A stretch of 64,000 bases of DNA from contig NZ_WOFU01000003.1 of assembly GCF_016879755.1 (NCBI RefSeq), forward strand, positions 1 through 64,000, read 5' to 3'. Position numbers and translations under genes: made by a program. This DNA comes from Bacillus sp. B15-48. GTDB lineage: Bacteria > Bacillota > Bacilli > Bacillales > Cytobacillaceae. Below, piece by piece: positions 34,968-43,327 of the stretch (within the stretch, counting starts at the first letter, position 1; each line of letters opens with the position of its first letter). Below the pieces are notes generated by a model, which made no database searches, was not told where the DNA came from, and saw nothing but the letters and a program-made list of their open reading frames with translations.

Positions 34968-36461
34968 TCACTCCTTAGTACCGAATAGAGTGTTCTGCGC
35001 TTGTAATTCCATTAAATCAGGGGACTGCATTTTTTCCTCTTCGATGACCTCTTTCAAGATTTCCAACGCTTCTTCTTCAGTCACACCTTGCACCTTCATG
35101 ATTGCTCGTTTCTTCGACTGCAAGCCAGCTGAGACTAATTGAGTTTGCTGATTGATATCAGCGCCTTTATCCTCTGCTATGGAATCATCAAAAGAAACAG
35201 TAACCTCGTATTCATCCGGCGCATTAACCATTCCATACAACTGGCCCATAGCAACAATAGAATCAATGAGTTCTTGTAAACCAGCCTCAATTATATTTTC
35301 ATGAGACTGTTTACTTTTGAAGGTCTTAGACTGCTCAGATACGACTTCTGTGGCTGTTTTCATGGATTGGCCATCAAATGTGAATGTACCACTTGAAAAA
35401 CCTGTCTGCATGGCAAATAGATTAAGGAAAGCGTTGATTGCAGAGATATGTTCCTCAACTCTTAACTCAACAGATATATCTTGGATTTGGTTATCATCCA
35501 TATCACCAGTGCCAAAGGCTTCATAGGTTTCGTCCGTATCGTCAAAATACCGATGTGCTTGCCCTGTCTGGGGATCAATAACCACCTTCACCATATGAGC
35601 AGGAACGATGATTCTTTTCCTTCCCAACCTGAATTCTCGATGGAAACTGTCAAAGGTTGTATCAATCGCTCTTAGTGTGTCCAGAGCATTGGCAAAAATA
35701 GAAATACCTAGCGGGCTTTGGGTGTCGATATTATTCGCTGTGTTTGGCTTAAAATAGCTAAAAATAGACTTTTTCAGCCCTGCAATTCGAACTTCTTCTT
35801 CAAGTTCGGGGAAAAACTCTTTTAGTGACACTTTAACCCCTAAATCAACACCATTTTGCGATTCGTAGACCTCATTGCGGATAACATAAACACCACCTTC
35901 CCAGAGGTGCCATTCGAGATGAGTGTATTTTTTGTCTCTCTTTTTGAATTCAAACGGGAATACAGCTTCATGAATGGTATCGTTTCGCCATGAAACAGGG
36001 ATAAAACAATCAGCAGTCACAAATGAAAGCATAATCCTGTCGTTTTCGACATACGGCTTAATGACCATTCCGCCATGAGCAAACATATATTCAATATAGT
36101 CTTGGAATTTCTTATCAAACTTGTTATTTTTAAAAATATCATCGATAAACTCTGAAATGATATCACTATCAATGCTAATTTCACACTTTTCGTTATACAC
36201 AAGTGATGCCATTTCAGCAGCAACCGCTTTTGGCATGTTCAGTGTCATCATGGTTCGCTGTTTGGGTCCGTCAATGGTTTTATATTCAATGTGATGAAAC
36301 GGTTTATGGTAGCCGCGATAAAGGTTTTTCCAGACTTCTATTTTTTCAAACATTTCTTCGTTTGCAGAAACGTCTTTGTGATCGCTTATTTTCTCTATTG
36401 ATTTTAGTAATCCAATCTTAACCAACCCCCTTTTCAGTGTGTTTAGTATTTTTCGAAACAC
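34968..36461 (-). CDS. Portal protein (SPP1 gp6-like)
   Basis: 497 aa: VWKNLYRGYHKPFHH near the N-terminus, TMMTLNMPKAVAAEMASLVYN, GTFTFDGQSMKTATEVVSEQ, and a C-terminal acidic helix region, as in SPP1-type portals. GTG start with AAGGCGGTGAGG upstream. It forms the DNA entry ring and docks the terminase. Confidence 0.93.
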   Translation of the reverse strand: MFRKILNTLKRGLVKIGLLKSIEKISDHKDVSANEEMFEKIEVWKNLYRGYHKPFHHIEYKTIDGPKQRTMMTLNMPKAVAAEMASLVYNEKCEISIDSDIISEFIDDIFKNNKFDKKFQDYIEYMFAHGGMVIKPYVENDRIMLSFVTADCFIPVSWRNDTIHEAVFPFEFKKRDKKYTHLEWHLWEGGVYVIRNEVYESQNGVDLGVKVSLKEFFPELEEEVRIAGLKKSIFSYFKPNTANNIDTQSPLGISIFANALDTLRAIDTTFDSFHREFRLGRKRIIVPAHMVKVVIDPQTGQAHRYFDDTDETYEAFGTGDMDDNQIQDISVELRVEEHISAINAFLNLFAMQTGFSSGTFTFDGQSMKTATEVVSEQSKTFKSKQSHENIIEAGLQELIDSIVAMGQLYGMVNAPDEYEVTVSFDDSIAEDKGADINQQTQLVSAGLQSKKRAIMKVQGVTEEEALEILKEVIEEEKMQSPDLMELQAQNTLFGTKE

Positions 36462-36473
36462 GGCCTCACCGCC

Positions 36474-37748
36474 TTATAGTACATATTGTTTATAGAAGTA
36501 GTTGTTCGCATATCTAGCCTCATCCATGGCATGATTCCATTCATCAATTGGATTTCCAGTGTTATCACGAACATACATACCGATTTCTTTAACAAAGTTG
36601 TAATGATCGTATTTATTCGTATCCACTAAGAAAAACTGGTCATTTGTCATGGAGTTCTGGAACCTCTCAATACCAGTTTCTATTCCCCCACCTTGTTTTT
36701 TAGCATCGGAAGCATTATTGTCTGCTCGATCTGTTTGGATACCAATTTGGTGTAATTCCTCCCGCAACGATTTACAAGCAGGGTCCACAAAAACATGAGT
36801 ATATTTCATTTCATATTTATTAATACACCATTCCATAAACTGTTTTATTTCAGTTGCATAAGTACTCATAGCCTTCACCTGACCGGTATCAGCACCGGAA
36901 TGGTAATAGTTAGCCACGCGATTCAATCGGAATTTGTCCCCGTAGCGAGTAACAATGTTACAGCTGCAAGAAGTAGCATCGCTTTGACCGCCATCTGCAA
37001 CAAAATAGAGTTCATAAGGTTTCCCAAGCAACGTTGGTATTTGATGTTCAGAAGGATTAAACATGGAATAAATAACACCCTCAGGCATTACTCGTTTACC
37101 AAACCAGTCGCGGTCCAGAAGGTAAGGATTCTTTTTCAATGTTTCATAGATTTCCTGTTTACGCTCTTCTGTGATAATCGGATTATCCTGAATGGTCCAA
37201 TGTGTCCATCGTGTATTCTGAACTTCGAACACTTCACTAATAACAGGGTGGTTCGGAGCTGGGGGGTTCAAGTCGGCTAAATGGTACCGATCTCGAGCAG
37301 CGAAAGTACGTCTAAAACATTCCTGTATCATGCTCATGTGCAGTAGGTTGATTTCACAAAAAACCACACTACCTAAAGACATACCTGTAATAGCACCAAC
37401 ACTATTCGATTTACCGCCACCTTTGTAATACACTTTCTTAATTCCGGTTGGTGTATGAACTTGCAAGTGGGAGCCATGTTCATCATGTTTTATATCTGCA
37501 AGATCCCCGTATATGTGCATTAAACCTGTGCCATCACCGTCGATAAATAAGCGATAGGCCTGCTCCTGGTTATAAGCTGTAATTAGGTGGTTGGTATCTC
37601 TGGTCCACGTCAAATAATCAGCATACCGAAAATGGCCTGCTGTTGTTTTTCCGCTTCTTGGAGTTCCTTCTAATACATCAAAAGTGTAATCAAACGGACG
37701 ATATATGACTTCCAGCTGTTTAGGCGAGAAAACGATATTCTTACTCAT
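36474..37748 (-). CDS. terL: Terminase large subunit
   Basis: A 424-aa packaging motor of the PBSX/Terminase_3 family. ATPase Walker A is GTPRSGKT and Walker B region SVVFCEINLL; the nuclease acidic residues are in FVADGGQSDA, THVFVDPACKS and HAMDEARYA. The ATG at 37748 overlaps the terS stop by 8 bp. It cuts and pumps phage DNA into the head through the portal. Confidence 0.95.
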   Translation of the reverse strand: MSKNIVFSPKQLEVIYRPFDYTFDVLEGTPRSGKTTAGHFRYADYLTWTRDTNHLITAYNQEQAYRLFIDGDGTGLMHIYGDLADIKHDEHGSHLQVHTPTGIKKVYYKGGGKSNSVGAITGMSLGSVVFCEINLLHMSMIQECFRRTFAARDRYHLADLNPPAPNHPVISEVFEVQNTRWTHWTIQDNPIITEERKQEIYETLKKNPYLLDRDWFGKRVMPEGVIYSMFNPSEHQIPTLLGKPYELYFVADGGQSDATSCSCNIVTRYGDKFRLNRVANYYHSGADTGQVKAMSTYATEIKQFMEWCINKYEMKYTHVFVDPACKSLREELHQIGIQTDRADNNASDAKKQGGGIETGIERFQNSMTNDQFFLVDTNKYDHYNFVKEIGMYVRDNTGNPIDEWNHAMDEARYANNYFYKQYVL

Positions 37749-38562
37749 TCTTCTCACGCTCTTTTATCATCTGCTCATACTGTTTTCGACCTTCAACAAG
37801 TGCATCCAGCATAGAAGTATCTTTTTGGGTGCCTTTAATCTGTTTAGAGCGTTGCTGTGTAAATTCTGTTTCAGCTTTAAGTTTCTCATCCTGCAGCTTC
37901 TTCCTGTCGTTTTCGGAAAGGAGATTTGTGTACTTAGACAAGAATTCTAATGCTTTCATTTTGTCAGCCAACTTGACGGATACACCATCTTTTCCTTTCT
38001 TCACTTCAGTAATTAGGGTCCCATCAACCTCTGCTGCATCTTTGAATTTCACTACATTGATTTCAAAAGGGTTCCCTAGATCATCAGTCACCTCTTCACG
38101 ACCGAACTCAACAAAATCTGTTATGTCAGCAAAGGCTATGTCGATGTATTTCTGCAGTACAGCTTGAGCATCTAGCAAGATGCCGCTGAATCGTTCTTGT
38201 TTAAGACGTTCTATTTCCTCCTTAACACCATCATTCGCCATCACTCTATAAGCAATTGATTCGGCTGTGCTTCTATCTCCCCCATATGCTTTCATATAAG
38301 CTTTTGTGGCATTAAAATACTTGAGGTAATAAAGGCAAAATAGTTTTTGCTTGTCATTCAAACTATCGTTTTCAATCACCGGTTCCACGGTTGCAACCTT
38401 TTTCCTTTTGGTTGCATCCTTTTTAGGAGAACCCCTCGACCAACCTTCCCGGCTTTTCCTACTTTTTAAGGTGCCAATTTTGACACCGTATTTTTCAGCC
38501 AGGGCAACGAGTGTTATCTTTGATGACTCATACTCTCGCCTTATCTCATCCCAATTAGGCAT
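37741..38562 (-). CDS. terS: Terminase small subunit
   Basis: 273 aa of the PBSX XtmA type: N-terminal HTH (ITLVALAEKYGVKIGTLKSR), then LNDKQKLFCLYYLKYFNATKA, and helices ending in a charged tail. It binds the packaging start site. A terminator with a UUCG loop stands 30 bp upstream, so this gene may start a separate late transcript; TATAAA lies in the gap. Confidence 0.93.
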   Translation of the reverse strand: MPNWDEIRREYESSKITLVALAEKYGVKIGTLKSRKSREGWSRGSPKKDATKRKKVATVEPVIENDSLNDKQKLFCLYYLKYFNATKAYMKAYGGDRSTAESIAYRVMANDGVKEEIERLKQERFSGILLDAQAVLQKYIDIAFADITDFVEFGREEVTDDLGNPFEINVVKFKDAAEVDGTLITEVKKGKDGVSVKLADKMKALEFLSKYTNLLSENDRKKLQDEKLKAETEFTQQRSKQIKGTQKDTSMLDALVEGRKQYEQMIKEREKNE

Positions 38563-38595
38563 GTCACATCACCGCCACCTCCACAATTTTTTTAT

Positions 38596-38625
38596 ACAAA
38601 AGAAAAAGCACCCCGAAGGATGCTT
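38596..38625 (-). terminator. Rho-independent terminator upstream of terS
   Basis: On the minus strand AAGCATCC-TTCG-GGGTGCTT, followed by TTTCTTTTG. The very stable UUCG-type loop closes the transcript of the 147-aa gene just before terS. Confidence 0.8.
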
Positions 38626-38632
38626 ACAACAA

Positions 38633-39076
38633 TCATTTTATTATACTCTTTTGATAAGCCAGTTTAGCTCGGTCCAAATACCTTGTTGTATCTTCACTTT
38701 CATAACGTGAGTCGAATACTAGCCGATCGACTATGACACTGATTATCAAATCATCGTCGTGTATATAATTTTTGTCTATCAATTTAGGAGATGGGATAAA
38801 TGCCCTTCCTCCATCCACTAAAAATAACAGTACACTCTTTACCGTTGAGCCGTTATATTTAAGTGAATAATACCTTAAGTATGCCGATTCATTAATAAAC
38901 CTCTCCGTAAATTCATTTGAAACCTTACTATCTTCCTCTTGAGGTAGCTCCACAAGAGAAACCCCAACATTTTCCCTAAGTGTATACGTGTATAAACCCT
39001 CGTTATCGCGACTACTCACCCAACATTCTGGGTGCATGTTTTCACGCAACATAGTCAATAATTCATGATATTTCAT
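38633..39076 (-). CDS. Hypothetical protein, 147 aa
   Basis: 147 aa, mixed alpha/beta, starting MKYHELLTMLRE. No recognised family. ATG at 39076 has GGAGG 8 nt upstream. It stands alone between the KTSC gene and terS, with its own terminator, so it may be separately expressed cargo. Confidence 0.65.
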   Translation of the reverse strand: MKYHELLTMLRENMHPECWVSSRDNEGLYTYTLRENVGVSLVELPQEEDSKVSNEFTERFINESAYLRYYSLKYNGSTVKSVLLFLVDGGRAFIPSPKLIDKNYIHDDDLIISVIVDRLVFDSRYESEDTTRYLDRAKLAYQKSIIK

Positions 39077-39190
39077 AGTTTCCACCTCCCTTTAGCCTAC
39101 TTTATTCGACAAAAAGGATAGATAACCTTCAAATTTGTAAGAGGATTTACCTAATTATTGTTGAACTTTGTAGATAAGGAGGTGAAAAGA

Positions 39191-39397
39191 ATGAATATGC
39201 AATATGTAAGTTCTTCAAACTTAGTTGCAGTTGGGTATGATTCACCATCTCAAACCTTGAGAATACAATTTCATAATGGCACATATGATTATTTTGATGT
39301 ACCAAGTCATATTTACCAAGGCTTGATGAATGCAGGTTCAAAAGGAAGTTATCATGCCCGTTATATTAAAGACTCTTATCGATACAGAAGAATTTAA
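39191..39397 (+). CDS. KTSC-domain protein, 68 aa
   Basis: 68 aa: VSSSNLVAVGYDSPSQTLRI, QFHNGTYDYFDVPSHIYQGL and the closing KGSYHARYIKDSYRYRRI, a clear KTSC domain (here KGSY at the signature). AAGGAGGTG precedes the ATG. It is a rightward gene inside a leftward block. Its end overlaps that of the BC1881-like gene by 4 bp. Biochemical role unknown. Confidence 0.85.
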   Translation: MNMQYVSSSNLVAVGYDSPSQTLRIQFHNGTYDYFDVPSHIYQGLMNAGSKGSYHARYIKDSYRYRRI

Positions 39398-39552
39398 TCT
39401 TGATTAATAATGATAATTACCGGTCCAGTGAATTCCCGTTCTCCTTGACCGGTAGTTAATGTTACTTTTTCATATGGTTCTACTTTGATATGCGAAATAC
39501 CTTCTCTTTCGACTAATTCATTAGATAGTTCCACTGTTGAATACTGTTCCAC
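39394..39552 (-). CDS. BC1881-family small phage protein, 52 aa
   Basis: 52 aa: YSTVELSNELVEREGISHIK, VEPYEKVTL, TGPVIIIINQD, matching the small BC1881 family in Bacillus phages. GTG start at 39552 with AAGGAGTG upstream. Unknown function. Confidence 0.75.
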   Translation of the reverse strand: MEQYSTVELSNELVEREGISHIKVEPYEKVTLTTGQGEREFTGPVIIIINQD

Positions 39553-39630
39553 GAATATCACTCCTTTATAGTTGTTGTGTCCTATTACCCAAAAGCGTAT
39601 TCAATTTATTCATTAATTTTATTCCATCTA

Positions 39631-39712
39631 AACAAGAACCAATCACGACAACAGGCTGTCAGCCATCACCTTGAAAGGGTGCTGTTTACCATGGCTTACT
39701 GGTTCCTGTTTA
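39631..39712 (-). ncRNA. Candidate structured RNA element
   Basis: On the minus strand the ends AACAGGAACCA and TGGTTCTTGTT pair as an 11-bp helix with one G-U. Inside, AGCCAT/ATGGCT (6 bp) and CACC/GGTG (4 bp) are nested, and GGCT-GAC-AGCC can form instead of the second helix. The G-U pair exists only in the minus-strand RNA. It lies just beyond the early-operon terminator and about 80 nt upstream of the BC1881-like gene. Confidence 0.45.
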
Positions 39713-39713
39713 C

Positions 39714-39754
39714 AAGAAATAAAAATAGCGCATAGGTTTTCGATACCTAAGCGC
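39714..39754 (-). terminator. Early-operon terminator
   Basis: On the minus strand GCGCTTAGGT/ACCTATGCGC with a short loop followed by TATTTTTATTTC, 96 bp after the ArpU-like regulator stop. Confidence 0.85.
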
Positions 39755-39849
39755 ACGAAGGTTTTGTCTGGGGGATGTTTCCGCATCCACCGTCGGAGGA
39801 GGAAAGGTGAAAACAGTTTGTTAACTGCCGCGCCGACCTCCCTCCCATT

Positions 39850-40299
39850 TTACACCGCAAATTTTTCTCCATGCAAAAGTTCGGAAAAAGTCGTATTAGA
39901 GCCGAGTTGAGTCTTAATCTCTTGCCGCAGTTTATCGACCGAGTCAATAGACAATTCCAAATGAATAGCAATCTGTTTTCTTGTCATCCCTTCCAGCATG
40001 CAGTCGTAACAGATTTTCAATATTTCACGATCTAAAAAATCCCCAGCCGACTCAATAGCATAAACTTTTCTTTCATATTCTCTCAATCTCTGAATCTGTT
40101 TTTGCTCCCGAATATCCATATCTCTTAATTCTGACTGACTTTTCCTGGAGTTTCCTTTTGGCATCGATGCCTCAACTCCATATTGCGCTACACCCCAAGA
40201 CCGCATAGGGATAGATCTGCCGTAAAGAATACCTTGAAGCCTAGAAATTTCACGCTTCATCATTCGGTAATCACGAATTAAAGTTGTGATATTAATCAT
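39850..40299 (-). CDS. ArpU/sigma-like late gene regulator, 149 aa
   Basis: 149 aa: helical N-terminus (IRDYRMMKREISRLQGIL), central charged region and a C-terminal sigma region-4-like HTH (MLEGMTRKQIAIHLELSIDSVDKLRQEI). This is the build of phage late transcription regulators of the ArpU/DUF1492 type, and it sits in the usual place at the end of the early operon before terS. It probably activates the late operon. Confidence 0.78.
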   Translation of the reverse strand: MINITTLIRDYRMMKREISRLQGILYGRSIPMRSWGVAQYGVEASMPKGNSRKSQSELRDMDIREQKQIQRLREYERKVYAIESAGDFLDREILKICYDCMLEGMTRKQIAIHLELSIDSVDKLRQEIKTQLGSNTTFSELLHGEKFAV

Positions 40300-40544
40300 T
40301 TAATCACCTTCCTAACGATGTTCCGGGGCTTGTTATTAATAACCTGACTTTGTATCCTTGTATCAGCTGGAACAAACCACGAAGCCCGCATGTGTTCCTT
40401 TTGATTGCGCCACTCTATATATTCATTGCGCTGATCGTCCACGGAATCGAATAATTCCTTTATTCGCTCCATCTTCTCTACAATTTCCTCTGCCAATTCA
40501 GCAAATGATTCTTTTATAATTTTCCATGCTTCATTCACTTCCAT
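40296..40544 (-). CDS. Hypothetical early protein, 82 aa
   Basis: 82 aa, helical and charged (KIIKESFAELAEEIVEKM) with a basic end. Overlaps the previous gene by 10 bp and the next by 4 bp. Unknown function. Confidence 0.7.
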   Translation of the reverse strand: MEVNEAWKIIKESFAELAEEIVEKMERIKELFDSVDDQRNEYIEWRNQKEHMRASWFVPADTRIQSQVINNKPRNIVRKVIK

Positions 40545-40726
40545 GCACCGCCTTTTCCTCGTCTTAATCCACGATTCCCCATCCCCATGAGACTCTTTAT
40601 ATCCGATTCACTTAAACGCTCTAGTTTAGGCTTCTGTTCATTCTGACGACGTTTCTTTTTCTTAGGAGTAGACACTCGATGTGTTTTGTTCCATTCATTC
40701 AATTGATCTCGAAATGATGGTTTCAT
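40535..40726 (-). CDS. Small basic early protein, 63 aa
   Basis: 63 aa starting MKPSFRDQLNEW, with a Lys/Arg cluster (PKKKKRRQNEQKPK) and a Gly/Arg-rich end. AAAAGGAG precedes the chosen start; a longer upstream frame has no site. Possibly nucleic-acid binding. Confidence 0.65.
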   Translation of the reverse strand: MKPSFRDQLNEWNKTHRVSTPKKKKRRQNEQKPKLERLSESDIKSLMGMGNRGLRRGKGGAWK

Positions 40727-40827
40727 ATTCTCAACTCCTTTTGGATAAAATGAAAAGAGGGCACGAATCCCATCACGATTGGCTCGCAATGTTTGATTCA
40801 TGCCCTCGGTTTTTCCGTTAGGCTAAT

Positions 40828-41151
40828 TCAATAGCATTTTAAATTCATTAAATCCACATGTTCATTATTTCGATTCAAATAAGAAACCCATTTATATAAT
40901 TTATCTCCATTTCCATGAAAGGATTTTATGTATTCAATTCTTTTATTTTGTAACTGACAGAAGAAAATGTTGCCACCAATTCTAGCAATAAATTTTTCTT
41001 TGTCTTTTACATGGAAAGCCAACACTCTGAATCCGCTTTTCCTAAGACGAATATCGAAAAATTTCTCTAACTCTTCTTGTAATAACATACAATGTTCAAG
41101 TAAACTTGCGTCGAGAAACAAATCATCTTTGAATAAAGTTAACTGTTCCAT
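40828..41151 (-). CDS. Hypothetical early protein, 107 aa
   Basis: 107 aa, starts MEQLTLFKDDLFL, with a beta strand-helix mix and no recognised domain. It follows the DUF3954-like gene with no gap to speak of (2 bp). Confidence 0.65.
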   Translation of the reverse strand: MEQLTLFKDDLFLDASLLEHCMLLQEELEKFFDIRLRKSGFRVLAFHVKDKEKFIARIGGNIFFCQLQNKRIEYIKSFHGNGDKLYKWVSYLNRNNEHVDLMNLKCY

Positions 41152-41152
41152 C

Positions 41153-41320
41153 CTACACCTTCCGTTTCACCGTCGTTTCCAAACGGTCAACCTTTCCTCC
41201 TAATGTCACGATTAACGTTTCACCATAATCAGGGAGATCGTGCACAATCAATTGACCGTCCTTTACAACGTAAATTTTTTTATTATTCGTCAAATCAATT
41301 TCAGCTTTTTTTATGTCCAC
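41153..41320 (-). CDS. DUF3954-like small protein, 55 aa
   Basis: 55 aa: DIKKAEIDLTNNKKIYVVKD, GQLIVHDLPDYGETLIV, matching the DUF3954 pattern of small Bacillus phage proteins. GTG at 41320 with GGGAGG 7 nt upstream; the longer frame to 41356 lacks a site. Unknown role. Confidence 0.72.
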   Translation of the reverse strand: MDIKKAEIDLTNNKKIYVVKDGQLIVHDLPDYGETLIVTLGGKVDRLETTVKRKV

Positions 41321-41338
41321 CTGGAACCCTCCCTGTGT

Positions 41339-41390
41339 TAGAATAAATGTATCCAATATTTATCTAAGGTCGGGATTCCCGGCTTTTTTA
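41339..41390 (+). ncRNA. Candidate tiny rightward RNA unit (1)
   Basis: Extended -10 TGTGTTAGAAT (TAGAAT at 41339-41344), then about 30 nt later the hairpin TCGGGATTCCCGG with TTTTTTATTTTTG, all on the strand opposite to the operon. No good -35 is present. One of three similar units in this operon. Confidence 0.35.
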
Positions 41391-41555
41391 TTTTTGTTTA
41401 TATCTAGATTCATTAGCTTTTTTCCCGCGCCATTGGTAATCAATTAAATCAATCGAACTAGAGCGTCTATGTTTTGTTGGTCTTATAGGATGTTTTTTTA
41501 TATAAGCCAGGCGCTCTTCTTCGGTCATTTGCCAAGTAGTTATTTTTCCGTGCAT
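41388..41555 (-). CDS. Hypothetical early protein, 55 aa
   Basis: 55 aa starting MHGKITTWQMTEEER, basic (IRPTKHRRSSS). ATG at 41555 has AAGGAGG. It overlaps the end of the upstream zinc-ribbon gene by 16 bp. Confidence 0.65.
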   Translation of the reverse strand: MHGKITTWQMTEEERLAYIKKHPIRPTKHRRSSSIDLIDYQWRGKKANESRYKQK

Positions 41556-41719
41556 ATTATGGCCTCCTTCACTCTTTTCTTCCTTAGCAATTGACCACAA
41601 TCTGTGCATTTTTCATTATTAATTGAGTTTAATCCACCACAAACTGGACATCTTCCACCCAAACCAATATCTGAATAAATAATTACATTTTCTAATTCCA
41701 CAGGCTTTTCTTTATCCAT
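41540..41719 (-). CDS. Zinc-ribbon protein, 59 aa
   Basis: 59 aa with GRCPVCGG and CTDCGQLL, a CxxC-x(13)-CxxC zinc ribbon, and an acidic N-terminus. AGGAGG precedes the ATG. It overlaps the following gene, so the pair is probably translated together. Confidence 0.72.
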   Translation of the reverse strand: MDKEKPVELENVIIYSDIGLGGRCPVCGGLNSINNEKCTDCGQLLRKKRVKEAIICTEK

Positions 41720-41747
41720 TTTCTGTACCTCCTGTTCGAACTGTGAA

Positions 41748-42041
41748 TCATCTACATTGAGGGTCTATCTCATTATCTGGATTATATAAGTCCTCAAATG
41801 TTATACCTTCTTTAATCATAGCTTTTAATTTTTCATTTTCGTTCTTTGATTTTTCCCAATACCGCATATATTCAAAAGCCTGTTTACTTGCTAAATTCAT
41901 AGCTTGTTTTAATTCCTCAAACTCTCCTATAACGTTTTTCTTAGCTGTTTCTACTTTCTCAAAATGTCTTTCGTCACCTGTTTGAAAGTACATTAAAGCA
42001 AATGTTTCAATCTGTTCTAGATAACGTTTAATAACATCCAT
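41748..42041 (-). CDS. Helical early protein, 97 aa
   Basis: 97 aa, nearly all helical with a coiled-coil tendency (VIKRYLEQIETFALMYFQTG, FEYMRYWEKSKNENEKLKAM). No family recognised. Confidence 0.65.
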   Translation of the reverse strand: MDVIKRYLEQIETFALMYFQTGDERHFEKVETAKKNVIGEFEELKQAMNLASKQAFEYMRYWEKSKNENEKLKAMIKEGITFEDLYNPDNEIDPQCR

Positions 42042-42070
42042 TTTTCATTCCTCCTATGTCACAATTTTGG

Positions 42071-42808
42071 TCAACCACTCATCAATCTTTCATAGTCCTC
42101 TGACCACATGAAAACAAATTCATTATTTTTGTATGGGTAGACTTTATTGCAACGGTCCGTTATGGCTTGATAACTGAAATTAGTTTTTCTCCCAGCCTCT
42201 CTTGCCGAACGAAACTCATTTATCACTTCATTGGTCTCAGGATCTAACAGGACCACTTCTTTACTTTTTGCTTTATAAGCCGTCATTCTTCCGAGTTCTT
42301 GTTTGCTGCATATCCTCAAATTAGCTACATAGTCATCCGTGATAATACCGTTCTTTCTAACAACGGCCTCACCAGGCTTTAATCCTCTAATAAAATGAGT
42401 TGCTACTAAATGACCTACCTTATATGTGCCATACCTGTTGTTAAACCTAACTTTAATCAATAAATTCCCTTGACCTTTTTTTCTGAAAGGCAGCAAAAAC
42501 TTTTTGGTGGTTTTATAGACACGTTTCACCCTGCCATAACTAGATATTAAAAATTGTCCATCAGAACCTTTGATTGTTTTCCATGCTTCATCTGGGTAGG
42601 TTTCTTTTTCATACCAAACCTTTCGCTTTTGGGCCGTTACATTTTCATCAGTGATATAACAATCAATTCCCTTTAATTTAATTCCTTTTGACTTATAAGA
42701 GGGTAAGCTTGATAACGACATTCCCGTAATAGCTTCTATTTCCTTATAAGTGGTCGGAGTTGATATGTTCGTCCTAGGGTCATAGAGATATACAATTTTA
42801 TTAGCCAC
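42071..42808 (-). CDS. NUMOD4/NUMOD1 protein with degenerate HNH domain
   Basis: 245 aa: N-terminal NUMOD1-like segment (YLYDPRTNISTPTTYKEIEA), NUMOD4 (DEAWKTIKG, GQFLISSYGRVKRV), an HNH-like core (VGHLVATHFIRG, then VVRKNG, ANLRIC), and a C-terminal NUMOD1 (EVVLLDPETNEVINEFRSAR). The core keeps the first His but has VVRKNG where VNHIDG is normal, so the catalytic His is missing. It is probably a domesticated, non-cutting DNA-binding relative of homing endonucleases. Confidence 0.8.
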   Translation of the reverse strand: MANKIVYLYDPRTNISTPTTYKEIEAITGMSLSSLPSYKSKGIKLKGIDCYITDENVTAQKRKVWYEKETYPDEAWKTIKGSDGQFLISSYGRVKRVYKTTKKFLLPFRKKGQGNLLIKVRFNNRYGTYKVGHLVATHFIRGLKPGEAVVRKNGIITDDYVANLRICSKQELGRMTAYKAKSKEVVLLDPETNEVINEFRSAREAGRKTNFSYQAITDRCNKVYPYKNNEFVFMWSEDYERLMSG

Positions 42809-43015
42809 CTAATTACCCCCTTCCAACTTTATCTTGAAATATTCGCGTAATTTTTCAGCCGTAACCTTCCCGACACCCGGAATATCTTCTACATCTTCCA
42901 TGAGCTGAACAACATATTTAATATCAGCTTCTCGCTGAGCCTTTGCACCGTCATCAAAGCCACGATTGTAAATCGGTTCGAGTTGTCGTCGAGTCAAAGG
43001 AGATGGTGATTGCAT
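42809..43015 (-). CDS. Helix-hairpin-helix protein, 68 aa
   Basis: 68 aa starting MQSPSPLTRRQLEPIYN; C-terminal HhH motif EDIPGVGKVTAEKLREYF, a non-specific DNA-binding fold. Start uncertain: GTG at 43054 or 43045 is possible, and no start has an ideal ribosome site. Abuts the NUMOD gene. Confidence 0.65.
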   Translation of the reverse strand: MQSPSPLTRRQLEPIYNRGFDDGAKAQREADIKYVVQLMEDVEDIPGVGKVTAEKLREYFKIKLEGGN

Positions 43016-43031
43016 CCCTCTTTTAATTTTC

Positions 43032-43163
43032 CTAAGCGTCCCCACGCAGCACACCAGCCTTCACAAAGATTCTCCTCCAAGCCTTATCTAATTCAATTTT
43101 AGCCAGTTCCTTTTGTCTGCGAAAAATAGCTTTGCGCCTTTTCTTTTTCTTTAAACTCGCCAT
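43032..43163 (-). CDS. Very basic small protein, 43 aa
   Basis: 43 aa: MASLKKKKRRKAIFRRQK then a helix with Trp-Arg-Arg. GGGAGTG precedes the ATG. Strong positive charge suggests binding to nucleic acid. Unknown family. Confidence 0.6.
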   Translation of the reverse strand: MASLKKKKRRKAIFRRQKELAKIELDKAWRRIFVKAGVLRGDA

Positions 43164-43176
43164 AATCGTCACTCCC

Positions 43177-43308
43177 TTAAACAACTTTCCAGCCTTGCTT
43201 TACTTTATGGGCAATTTCCTTTTTTCGTAAGGGTTCATAAATCACGACTCTTAGGCCTCTTTCTAATTTCGTTAGTGCAACCCAGTGAAATTGTCTTTTT
43301 CTTCGCAT
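43177..43308 (-). CDS. Small basic protein, 43 aa
   Basis: 43 aa: MRRKRQFHWVALTKLERGL, VVIYEPLRKKEIAHKVKQGW. Sits 13 bp before the previous entry and supplies its ribosome site. Likely real because of the tight packing; role unknown. Confidence 0.55.
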   Translation of the reverse strand: MRRKRQFHWVALTKLERGLRVVIYEPLRKKEIAHKVKQGWKVV

Positions 43309-43327
43309 TCGGTTTCACCTTCTTATA

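Noticed and set aside
38563-38633. Packaging (cos or pac) site near terS
   Set aside because: The position is plausible, but no end sequence can be identified without virion DNA; only a terminator is supported.
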